DNA of 64,000 bases from Undaria pinnatifida (Eukaryota > Sar > Phaeophyceae > Laminariales > Alariaceae): NCBI GenBank assembly GCA_012845835.1, contig JABAKD010000009.1:6139324-6203323 (forward strand), written 5' to 3'. Every line of letters begins with the position of its first letter. Position 1 is the stretch's first letter. Positions 38,054-49,968 of the stretch are shown one piece after another. Under the pieces are notes generated by a model. The model was not told the origin of the DNA and searched no databases. It was given only the letters and a program-made list of their open reading frames with translations. The translations under genes were made by a program, and so were the position numbers.

Positions 38054-39174
38054 TCTTGTGTGGTTGTTATTTTCTTCGTTGCTGTATTATATCATATTAT
38101 ACTGTTTTACAACACGCTGTGTGCCATGCTGGATGTTTGTTTGCGCACAAACCAAATTCGAAGCACACGAGTGTCAACAACGCACCATAGACGGACGACG
38201 TTGTTCTTCTCGAATGTATGTGGTCTGTAGATCTAAGCTCTAATTTGGACCATCGTCCTGCTCATTGCAACGCGACGCCAGTAATGTGTTGGTGCTACCA
38301 GGTACAGAGTCCGTGCTGTCGCTTCTGCGCTCCCTTTTTGTTCTGCATCATAAACTCGTACCAGGTACGTGTATTGACCCTTCTACTACTGGAAAGATTG
38401 CCCCACATAATTCCAAATTGTGTGTCGCCAAAAACTTGGGTACAGTTATAATACTGCTGTGTGTATGTAGTATAGACTAGACTATACGTACCTGGTGTGT
38501 ACGTACCAGGCGAACAAACTCTACAAATATCCAGAAATCCCACCAAACACCGAACCCAAGATCGAGATTGCAAATAATGTCGAGATCCAGGGATCTTGCC
38601 CCGTTCAATACTGAATAACAGGTTGGTCGTGCGCGTGCTTCAATCATCCCCAAAGATGCTGGTACCCACCGGGATCAGTGGGCAAACAAACAATCGTCGG
38701 CAAACGACCGCGACGCTCGACCTTGGAAAACGACATTTTTTTTTTGGCGTTTCAAAAAAGGAGTTTTCTACAAAACTTGCGAGGCGTTATTTCATCCTCT
38801 CGTACTCTGGATTTTAGATCAATCCCATCGAGAGAGGGCCAGCGGCCTACTCCAAGCGTTACCGAGGCACCCGCACTCTGGTAGGAGGCCACCCCGCCAG
38901 CAACAGAGATAGATAACGCAAAGACCACGCAAAAAGCAATTGGCGGGCGAGAAAGCAACGACAATATATCATAGCATCGATTTCGGAGACGCCGCCTGTT
39001 TCCGAGAAAGACAAGCAAGGGGGCAGTCCGACCAGGCGGCGTGCCTCGCAAGAGGGCGCAGATACGGCAACGCTGTTGCCCTGCAAAGAAAATATCACTG
39101 CCATCGTCGGCGGGGTGAGAAGCACGCGCGTTGGCGCACCCCCCCCCGTGCTTGAAGCTTGAATTGGAGGAGAG
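38054..39174. promoter_or_regulatory. Divergent intergenic region between the DDB1-like and PP2A-A genes
   Basis: The start codons of two head-to-head genes are 1.12 kb apart, so this stretch must hold both promoters and both 5' leaders. No TATA-like element at a convincing distance was identified. Several copies of the dispersed ACCAGGTA/TACCTGGT motif lie here (about 38,298, 38,359 and 38,489). The part nearest PP2A-A (38,880-39,170) is more GC-rich and is probably its 5' leader. Confidence 0.5.
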
Positions 39175-39291
39175 ATGGCGGCGATGGCGGTGGAAGCGGA
39201 ACCTAGCAGCAACGCTAGTTCGACGAACCCTACTACGACTGTTGCCACAACCGATACGCTGCCAGACGGCAATGAGGGGGACTATTACCAG
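39175..39291 (+). CDS. PPP2R1: PP2A-A exon 1 (start codon and N-terminal extension)
   Basis: This exon runs from an ATG to the donor ACCAG|GTCAGC and encodes 39 residues: [12 protein letters not shown], a Ser/Thr-rich stretch, then GNEGDYYQ. It is joined to exon 2 by phase (0/0) and by homology: GDYYQ followed by IAMLIEHL matches the family's N-terminal lead-in to HEAT repeat 1 (DDSLYP then IAVLIDEL in animals). It lies 7.77 kb upstream of exon 2. A second in-frame ATG at codon 4 could also serve as the start. Confidence 0.82.
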
Positions 39292-42200
39292 GTCAGCTAT
39301 GGATAGGTCGCATGTGCTGCTTGCTGTCGTTGTTGGTCGGTTTGTCTCGGCAAAGTTGGGGGGTGGCTGTGTCTAGGGGTGCGGGGCACGACAGGGGAAG
39401 CTTCTGCTCGACAGACGGTTCAAAGTGCGGCTTCTTTTTCAGTCGGTAGTCTGAAGTCAAGTTACCAGCGGTCTATTCATTGGTTGATATATGAAGTACC
39501 AGGAAACCTTACCCTATATTAATACCAAGATGTGACGGCGTTTTTATTGCCGGCGATCCGAAAATAAACCCTCAGATGGTTGACGATGCGCGTGCGACGG
39601 CTGATGTTTACCAGGTACACCTTTTTCATGATAGTCAGAACCCCCCCGTGATTTACGTTTTGCTTAGACTGTACAGGCGTACGATTATTCGTAGGCAGCT
39701 GCTGCTGTGTGTTGATGTTGCTGCTGTTGTGTCAAGTTGGAGCACTAGCACTCGTATGTACGTAGCAGCAGTACAGGCAGCAGTAGCAGCAGCAGTGTGC
39801 ATAGGCCCACGAATATGCGTGTGTTCTTCACACTAAACTGACATTTGCACCCGTCTACATCCAGCACAACCAGTGTCCGTGCTGATGCCTCATAGAGAGG
39901 TGATCTCTTTGGTCACAAACTACGAGACAGATACACATTGCAAATACAGCAAGGTGATCTGGACATGCAATGCGAATACCAGGTACCAGGTACCAGGTAT
40001 GAAAGAACAAGCTGGTACTTGTACGTATACAGCAGTAGTATTAAGAACATGTAACACTTTTCGGACGAAATTTACCCTACGAAGCTGGAGCTTGTTTTGG
40101 TAAGAAAGAGCATTAGAAGAGAAGCGTTCAGGTGGAGTTGCAATGAGAAATACACCGGTATGTGTTTCACGAAGGTGCAGATTGGGTGATGTGGTAAAGC
40201 ACGCGTCTAGGTATCCTAGCCGCTCTGTGTTGTTGCGAGAAAACCCCACCCTCTGTATTGTCCCAGAAGGAAAGCAACATCATCAGCGCTAGCTGCTAGC
40301 CTTAAGTACAACCATAGCGTTAGCTGCTAGGCTGACAGCCACGACGGTAGTGCCTTGTGTTCATGCAATCCTGTATCAGCTGCAACGTGCACTCGTTTTC
40401 TTACACTACGCTTGATCTTCGCGCTGCTCACCAGGGGCTAGATCGCGCTTTTAGTGTTTGTACCATGCCATTCTCTCACTGCAGAGCAAACACTATATTT
40501 TTCAGTTTTGCACAAACTTCCACCAGTATTGGCTAATATCTCGCTTTGTGTTACTTTTCCTGTACGTCGTAATACGCATGCAGAAGCGACAAGCGTGAAG
40601 AACTGTACCAAAATTGTTGGTTTGATGGCTGCTGGCGGCAGTCTTCGTGTTCAGCTGTCATCACTCCCTACCATGGAGCATTAGAAGCAGGGGGCGTCCT
40701 TTCCGAGTAACCGCCACCAGCATGAACACGAAATATTTCAACAGCAGGAGTAATAAAACTCCCTCACATAGTATATTACAAGTACCAACAGCGCAGCTTG
40801 CAAAGATGAGTTTTGACCCGAAATTCGTCGAACTCGCGGCTGACGTCCTTGAAATATTTTTATAAAACAGTAGAACAGAGTAGATATCGATCACAAAGAA
40901 TCTCTATCCCTTGGAGCTCTACCGCTCTATTTTATTTTTTAGCCCTCTAATTGTTTCTGGGAGTAAAATTCAATCCATCATTGTTGTACTACTGTTGTAC
41001 CCAGCAGCAGCAGCAGCTGCTTAGCAGCAGCAGCAAGCAGCAGCCAGCAAGGCATTGCAGCCGTCAAGCCATCACTGCCACCACCACCTGGTGGTCCACC
41101 ATCATCCCCATGGTCAGTACGGCGACCAACCCCGCCTAAGAGCGGTACATGCGCGGGCAGTGCCATGTAGTATCTACAGTATCTTAGTCTGTACCTGTTT
41201 GTGTTCCTGCGCTGCGTTATACCGCCGCCCGCCGCCGCCGTCTTTTTTTTTTATAGAAAGCTGGCATGGGCTGTCTCCGAAATCAAACATGTCAGCCCAA
41301 AAAGCATCCATCTTATTGGGGTTCTGAGACTTTTGAAGATCGACCCTGGACTGACCACACATCACCGAGGCAGGCGGGTGTGTGACGTGAAACCAGACAC
41401 ATGCGGAGACGGCCCTTGCTCGAGTCATATGCAATATATGGACAGAGTAGTCACAGCGCATGGAAAATAATCTGTATGTACGCGACATGCTGTAAAATGA
41501 AAGTAAACGTGAAACCAGACACATGCGGAGACCGCCCTTGCTCGTGTCATTTGCGATATATGGACAGAGCAGTTACAGCGCACGGAAAAAAATCCGTATG
41601 TACGCGACATGCTGTAAAATAAAAGTAAACGGAATGATAATGAAAAAAAAACGCTTGACGATGTGATTCTCCCGGCAAAATTCATCAGGGACATGCCTGC
41701 TGTGTGGTCTGCGTGTCTGCTGCGTGATCTGCTGTGTTGTCTGTTTATGCGCGTGCTGTGCCGCCTGGTGCGATGGTCTTATGCTGTGGTGTTTGCGCTG
41801 CTGTTTCAAGTATCGAAATGGGTTTCTGGGTGTGTGGTTCTGGAGGCGGTTTGAGTTGTGCACGTTATTATTTGCAAGTGCGTCGTGCAAAGAGGGGTAG
41901 CCGCCCACTGAGCTATACTTAATCACTTGACTCAGTAGCTCAGTGGGGAGTGCTACGACAAATATATGTTAAACTACCAAAATAACCATTCATAATGTCG
42001 TCAGCGCGCACGCTTGAAAAAGACAAATATGAAGTGGGTGAGAGTCGAACTCACGACACATAGCACTACCCACTGCTGTCACTTGGTGTATCAGGTTATC
42101 CTCGAGCCTGCTATAGGTCAGTTTCGTGAGCTCGAGCCCCGCCGAGTGCATGCTTGTATAAATTCGTTGAGAATTTTTCTTATGCACAAATTGACTTGCA

Positions 42201-45200
42201 GAAAGCGCGAGAGCGTGAGTTGCTCGATGAAAAATCGACGAGCATTGGGATTGCTGAACCCTATGCGCGATAAAAAATTAAAGGCAAGAACCGGGGGGAA
42301 GAGGGGACGACACCTGTGACCACGGCTTGTTCAGAAGCTGGAAAGTAGAAGTGTGAGAAATATATACATATATACAAGGGCTTCGCTCGCGGGCGGCTGG
42401 GCGCCGCCCGCTACGCTTGCGGAAGGAGGAATGGACATTCAGTAGGAAGGCGGAAAAGAAGCACAAATGGCGCAACTGGCGACTTGATAATGCCAAGAGG
42501 TCAATATATAGTTCAACGGTACAGGATAGAGACGATTATGATTATGAGTTTGTTATTATTATCCATTCGCCCAGTCCATGATGGACACGTCGGAGGACTT
42601 GCTTGGCATATCCTTCCACCTCTCAGGTAGCACCTGTAAACTCATTAATAGCTCTCTCTAAGTCGATCATCAATAATAAATTATCGCAGTGCATAAACAC
42701 CAGGCACGCGCTTGTCTAGGATAGAGACAGGAAAACTACAACTTAAGTTGTAAAGGAGCGCAGTGCCAAAAAAAACATGCTGGAAGCAGAAACTTGAACG
42801 CACACACCGCAAACATGTGAAGTACATTTGTATTCCTGAAAGACGAAGAGCACGCATTTAAATTTAGGCATAGTTCTTAAAAAACGATGCTGGTATCATA
42901 AACCACAACTCAACGTTCTATAAAGAACGTGCTGTCAACATTGCTTCCGAAGGAGCATGCAGGCTTGCTTGGACTCTTCCTCCTCAGCGGAGGTACCCAG
43001 CACCTCGCACTCTTGTTTTTTGTCGATGATCTTGTGGATCTGTCCACAAACGTTGAAGCATGACGGGAGGACGTCGATAAGTATGTGTAAAAAAGTATTC
43101 GTACTTCTCTCCAGCAGACGTCGTAACCATCCAAATTATTGGAGCTCCTTTCGTTGTTAGTAATTGTTGTGGTATTGTTGTACTTGCTCTTGGTACTCGG
43201 AAAAAGAGCCGCACTTCATAGACTATATCCGCACGCCATCCCCTAGTCTTGAGCAAGAGACATGGATGTTTCGACTCGTGACACACAGGACGCAAGATAA
43301 GAGTAGAACGTACCTCGATATCGAACGCCCTCGTGGCACCGTGGGAATGGAATGCGGGATGTATATCGAGCAAGTGGTCGCCTGCCTTCTTCAGGAGGTC
43401 ACCGACCTTGATGTCGCCGGTGTACTTCGTGTTTATGTCCTCGCCGACTTGGCGGCCCTCGGCGGCTGCTTCGCAGGGCTTCTGCAAACGACAACAACGG
43501 ATGGGAATACCTTGCGTTCAGTGAATGTTCAAAATAGTAAGGCCACGTAGCTGTCGTCGATCTCCAAAGTTTGAAAGGAAGTCGTACAATTTAACACTGC
43601 TGTTGTAATGAAGGCGGTCGTTTATGGGCAAAGCCCTGCCTGGTACCACAACGTTGCTAACACCTATGAAACCACCACTGGGACAGGAACGAACGGGATT
43701 CACAGTCGCAACTGGTAAGCGTAAGCCCCGGTATACTGCTATATAAGGCCTACCGGCGGAATACCGACAACGAAGGGTAAGAGACAGTACCTGCTGTATA
43801 TATTGTTCGGTACTACTCTATTACTGCTGCTATCAACACTATTACGACCGACGTGTACTGCGATTCCTGAAGAGGTTGCGCACCCTACTTGTACTCGTTA
43901 ATACAAAGAGTTCATGTGGTTGTATGAAAAATGATAACAGTAGTAGTACACCGCGTCACTACATGAACAACTCGCTAACCCCAATCACAAGACTGCTCTC
44001 CAGCATCACCCAGGTTAACTTCAGCTTCTGTTTACTGCTATATATCAACCTCCAGTGTGTACTGCGACTGGTGCTGAGGTATCATGCTGCTGTGTTATTC
44101 ATCACTGCATGGACCATTTTTACAACCCTGGCTGACCCCCGTGATGAGACTTGCCCGTTTTCATTGCGTCTTACATGTATAGATACCACGTAGTCGTAGT
44201 CTTACATCCAAAACGTTGTTTATATCACAGCACAAAGCGTCACTGCATGGACCACTTGTCCAACCCCCGCTTACCCCGATGACGGGACTGCCCCGTACTC
44301 GTAGTCGTACATACATGAAGTGTGTTTGGCTGTACGTATGAAAAAGAAATCGCATCACACAGCGTCACTGCATAGGTCTACTCGTAGACCTGAGTACTTG
44401 TACAATTCCCGCTTATACCTCGATGACATGACTGCCCCGTACACGTACTCGTGCATGCAAAAGTGTGCTTGTATGCATGAAAAAGAAATCACAGCACACA
44501 ACTGCGTAGACAACTAGTACAACATGCTTACCCCGACGACGGGACTGCCCTCCGTGACCACCAAGGCGAACTTGAGTTTGTTCAGGCTACGCGTCCCCAA
44601 GCACAGCTTCCACACCGTGTGGTAGTTCGACCACGCTGGTGTAGCACACACATGCTACAGCAGACGTTGCAGACAGGAACACAAGGTCAAACAATGTAAA
44701 TTTCAATGTGCATCATTATTTGAAACAGGATTCGCTTGAGTTCACCAACACCCGAAACCACATACTGGTAGTCTATTGCGCACAACTTGCAGCACACAAC
44801 TCTCAACATCATCAGTAGTATAGTAGCTGACAGCAAACATCAAATTCCAACAACACGAAGAAATGAAACTCACGTTTCGTCAAGCTCTCAGCTCCTTCGT
44901 TAGGGACACCGATCGAAGGTGAATCACAGGTGTCCGCGTCACACCAGTCACCCACACGAGGGTTGTCGCCGCTTCCCCAGTGCTTCTTGTTAAGGTTACA
45001 TGAAAAGCTTGGCACGTGGAAGGCTCGTCACTCCTGCAGGTGTCGCAGACAGCGTCCTGGTAACTCCTGTTTTTCCTATTTCGTGCGATGAGGAAGCCGT
45101 CACAACCCTTGCTCGGGCACGGCCAGTCAGGATTGCCAGAAGAAGCTGAGTCCCGTTCTTGCCCGACCAGCTTCCACACGCCTGATCCTGAACCTCCACC

Positions 45201-48200
45201 ACCCCCACTGCTGTTGCCGGAGCCTCCTCCCGCACTAGCCTTGGTCCGCTTCGCAAATTTCAACTTCAAATTGTTATTGCCGATCCGGCAAATTTCAAAT
45301 TCAAATTGTTTGCAGCCGTCAACGGCAATTCCCTCCAACAGCCAGCAATTGGCCAACTTCAAAAGTAAAAGTACAAAAAAGAAGTTGCTGAAAAAGCACA
45401 ATAAAAATATCAGAGCAAGCAGTAAAGATGAGAGAATGACAGCTAAGTAAGAATGAGACTAGGGAAAGCAAGGAAGGCAAGGAACTTCGGGACGGTTCTT
45501 TTCCCCAGCAACTAATTTTCTTTTCGGCAATTACGGGCTGAGAAGGGCTGAGAGGGGGGAGGATATGCCGAGCGAGACGTCCGACGGGGGCGAGGTCTAG
45601 GTATATAGTTTTATATATTTGTATATTTTTTCTCTAGACAGAGACGTTGTACCACCCTTGGTGGATAAGAGATGGGATATATACACGAAAGAGATGTCGC
45701 CTTGACCAACAAATGAAGTATTTTTGGTCACTCCAAATACTCGAATTCTAGATATGTTTGTTATTGGCGGCCTATTCTGTCGGGCACCAACATACCTGGT
45801 ACCTGATACAGCAATACCTTGCCGTGCGCCATCGTGCTATGCAGTTGTGGTCCCTCTACGGGGCCGGTATGTGCCAGCGGGAAATGTCGGCACTGTAGCG
45901 TCATCCGGCACTACTCCCGATACTGCTGCTACTGGTTGTTCCCGTTTGTACCAAAGGATTTCACAGGCGCTGGTACTACTCAACCGGCTCTATAGAGGGA
46001 CCGCCACATGGATCGGCTGCCGACACCGCCGACGTACCTCGATATGCATGACTGTACGCATGTACTTCGTACGTAGCTTTAGCTTTCCAGGCGAGCCAAA
46101 ATGTATGCGCGGGTTGGCATGTTTATGTACAAGGGTAACGGTAATATTACGGGCGGGTGTGTGCTTATAATCTTGACCGCGCAAACGCATAGTTAACCCT
46201 TTTGAATTGCGTGGAGCGTTCGCCGTCACGGTCACAACAGCAAGATAAACGAGGACCGGCATTTTTTTGTGTGCGACCCACAAGACAAACAAAAGGAACA
46301 AAGTATCACAACAGCAGCGGAGCCATCTGACCATCATTAGCCATCTGGCCATCATTAGCGCAACAACACAGCAGGAAAGCCGCCCACCCGCACGCTCTCA
46401 GTGGCTCGGCGGCTGCGCGCACCCGGTGTCGCAAGTGGGGTCCACCTGTACAGCGTTTCTGGGCTCCTTGCTGTGTTCTGCTGCCCTGGTGTGCCTGCTG
46501 GCTGGCCGAAGCTCATCATTACCCTGAAATGGAACCCCATCGTGATGCTGGAAGCTCGCTGTCAGCGCAAAGCACGCGGCAGAACAGACACCAAGCGCCA
46601 CGCCCCCAGTGTCGCGGCGACTGCGCGCTTCAGTGTCGCAAATGGGAGCCACCCGAACTCCGTTTCTGGGCTCCCTGCTGTGTTATTCTACCCTGGTGTG
46701 CTTGCTGGATGGCTGGAGCTCTCATCATTTACCCTGATACGGAAGCTCGCCGTGACGCTAAATGGACGCTCGCCGGCCAATCTGTTGCAGTATAAGTATT
46801 CGCTCGTATTATGCCGCGCTCAATTGATGCGGCAGTACGTTTGTTTATCGACAGGCTGTCCTGAAGAGACCAATATAGAAGACAACGCACGTGGGAATAG
46901 CTACGAGCGTATTGCTATTCCGTTTATTTACGAGAACTTGTATACAACAGCAGCAGCAGACTCCCCCACTCCCCGTCCACCGTCCATCTCGACCCCCTCC
47001 CACCCCTGCCTCCCTACCCGTGCTTCCCCCACCGAACGCTCCCCTCGGCCGTGGCTGTTCAGATCGCGATGCTGATCGAACACCTGAAGGCGGACGACAT
47101 CAACCTCAGGGTCACGGCGACGCAAAACCTCCCGGCGATCGCCGATGCTTTGGGGCCGGAGCGCGTGAGGGCAGAGCTGGTGCCTTTTGTTCACGATTCC
47201 ACGGACGACGAGGATGAGGTGATATGTCCCTCCTGGTGTTGGTATTGGTGGTAGCGATGGTGGCGGTGGTTCCGGTGGTGATAATAATGGTGGTAGTGGC
47301 GGTGGTGGCGATTGTAGTGGTGGAAGTGGCGGAGGTGGAGGTGACGGTGGAGTTGGTGGTGGTGGTGTTGGTGCTGTTTTTGGTGCTAGTGTTGTTCTTG
47401 TTGGGTGCAGTTGGTAGGTGCTGTTGCCGTTAGTGGTGGTGGTGGTGCTGTTTACTTGGTGCAGTTGTTGTTGTTTGCTTGATGCTGCCGTTGCTGACAG
47501 TGCTAGTGTTGGTGTTGGTGGTCCTGGTGCTCTGTTCCACTGCCGCCACCGCCGCTCTAGTTGTACACATCTTCTCTGTTTGTGGCACCCAAACACATCC
47601 ATATTTTGTCCCGAAACATCTGGTCTTGGCTTGGAGGCGGCGGGAAGTTTTGAGGGAGCCGCGCTTAGCAGTGTGTTGATGTGGCGCGTCGCGTTTCAAC
47701 GCCGTGGCGTTACTTTGTGGCGAGACCGGCGCCCCAGCCGTCGCCGATTGGTTGAAGGTTAAAACCGCTGTATCTTTGGTTGGCGGCTAGATCCTTCAAT
47801 CGACGGATAGATATTTCCGCATCCGTCCTTACCAATAATAGCAGCAAGCTGTGCGTTCGCTCGAAACTTGCGCTAATTTCATGCTGTGATCCCACACTAA
47901 TTCCTAGCAGCTTGGACAAAAAAACGTGGGTGGAGTGCTAAAGGGTTTATTTGAAACGCCTCAAAATGTTTTTTTTTTGTTAGCATAGTTGCTGCGAGGT
48001 ATAATCCTGAATTGTGCACCTGCCCGGCCGTCTTCCCAGGTGTTGCTGTGTATGGCGGAGCAGGTGGGAAAGCTTACAGCGTACATGGGGGGGAGCCAGT
48101 ACGCGCACGAGCTGCTGGTCCCGTTAGAGCAGCTGGCGGCGGTGGAAGAAAGCACGGTGAGTGTTGTCACCGTCGTTGTCATCGTCGTGGTCCCTGCCTC

Positions 48201-49926
48201 TTCTTGGGGCTCCTCTCACAACAAGTGAATATGAAAAGTCCCACCTCCTTTCTTGACACCAACCGGCGACTGCGATCCCGTTTCAGCCTTGCTCCCGCGC
48301 TCCTCCACCTGCTATCGCACGGACCCTCGGTGACGGTGGGCTTCTCTTAGGAGAAGTTGTTGTTGTCGGTCTCTATTTTGGTAGGCGTTTTTTGCTGCTG
48401 ACATTGTCTCCTGTTCCCCGCCTCCCCCCTACTTGTCGCCTTTGGAGGCAGTGATCACCCTTTCTCTACCCACACCTCCCAACCGCCACTCATCGCCGTC
48501 ACAGTTATTTTAACCACCGCAATTTCTACCCCCCCCCCCCTTGTCCCCGCGAACGCCTCCGAAGGTTCGAGATAAGGCGCTGGAGTCGATCCAAACGGTG
48601 GCACGCTGCCTCTCCCCCGAGCAGCTGTCGCAGCACCTGGTACCCCTCGTGTCGAGGCTGACGCTTAAGGAGTGGTTCACGGCAAGGATGTCGGCGTGCT
48701 GTCTCGTGGCGCCATCGTACGCGCTTCTGTCTGGCGGGGATAGTGTTGGGGCGGAGGGACGGGCGGAGGTGCGGCAGCTGTTCAAAAGGCTTTGCAGGGA
48801 TGACACTCCGATGGTCCGAAGGTGAGTGATGCAGCGATCGAGCGCTCGAGCGAGACTTCGTGCCATGGTAAATAGAGGGGTATTGTGCTTAGTGTCTGGT
48901 TTCTAGATCCTCTCAGGTTCCTATAGAAGGTGAGGTCTGTGTTGCACTGTGTCCATACGCCAACGTTGATATAATTAAGTCCCATGAGTTTATGGTGCAT
49001 GTTTTAAGCGAATGCAATTGAAACGCAAAACACGGGATATTCGAAAGGTTTTGGGAAGGTCCTCCGTTGATGAGCCCTGTCAAGTAACAAAATGTTGGGG
49101 TCATTTTGGTACCCCCGCTTACCGTGATCATCGAGTGGAGTAGGGTGGGCATGGGGCGGTGTATTCGTGTATTGCTGTGGTGGTCGCTGCGCGAGATTGG
49201 TTTGGTTCGGTTCGGTTTGGTTTAGTCTACATTGACTTGATTTGGTTTGGTTTGGTTTGGCTCCCTGCGTGGGGGGTGGTGGAGTACGAGAGTGTGGTGT
49301 TGCTGGTGGTGGTAAGCGTGGTTGTGGCTGGTGATGGTGTTGGCGTTGGTGGTGGTGGCTGGCGGGAGACGCGGGAGTCGGTGGAGGGGGGGGGGTGGCG
49401 GGGGACGCGGGGTGGTGGTGGTGGAATGGTGACGGCGGGGGGGTTGCGCTTGAGCTCAAAAGTCGCGAAGGGCGTCGTGTCGACGGCGACGCGGGCTCGG
49501 AGGAGGGGAGGCATTTTGCTGCGGCACCCGTTCAATGATGTCGAAAAAGCGTTCCGTCGCTGTACACGCTGGAGTGCGCGAGGAGCCTGTCGTCCCTTCT
49601 GGCGAGACACTGAACGTGACACGCCAGCTGATGCGGGGTCGCTAGCGCTATCAAGACCTGCTGTAGAGAGGACAGGCCAAGCGCGCGAACGTTTGTTTGC
49701 CGCCAACAATTTCTTCACTGTTCGTGCACATTGGTTGAGATAACTGCCGTAAATGAAGCCCCCTCCCCCCCTTCCACGTGCCCCGCTTTATCGTTGCAAA
49801 CCCAACCGCCTGCAGGGTAGCGGCCAATAACCTAGGGCTGCTGGCGAAGGAGATGGAGACGGAGTTTGTGATGCAGGATATGCTGGAGATTTTTGGCGGT
49901 AGGACTATGTATTGTGTTGTTGCTGC

Positions 49927-49968
<42 letters not shown>

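Larger units (their letters stand above)
39292..47062 (+). other. PPP2R1: PP2A-A intron 1 (7.77 kb)
   Basis: Starts GTCAGC and ends CTGTTCAG|ATC. It hosts the nested antisense gene (42,935-45,356), the small conserved reading frame repeat (40,740-40,870), a 122-bp tandem duplication (41,387-41,630), a pair of tRNA-like heads (41,895-41,960), a SINE-like copy (42,092-42,357) and a two-copy repeat (46,395-46,750). Confidence 0.75.

Noticed and set aside
41933-41960. tRNA gene
   Set aside because: The 5' half looks like a tRNA, but no matching anticodon arm or T arm follows at the right distance.
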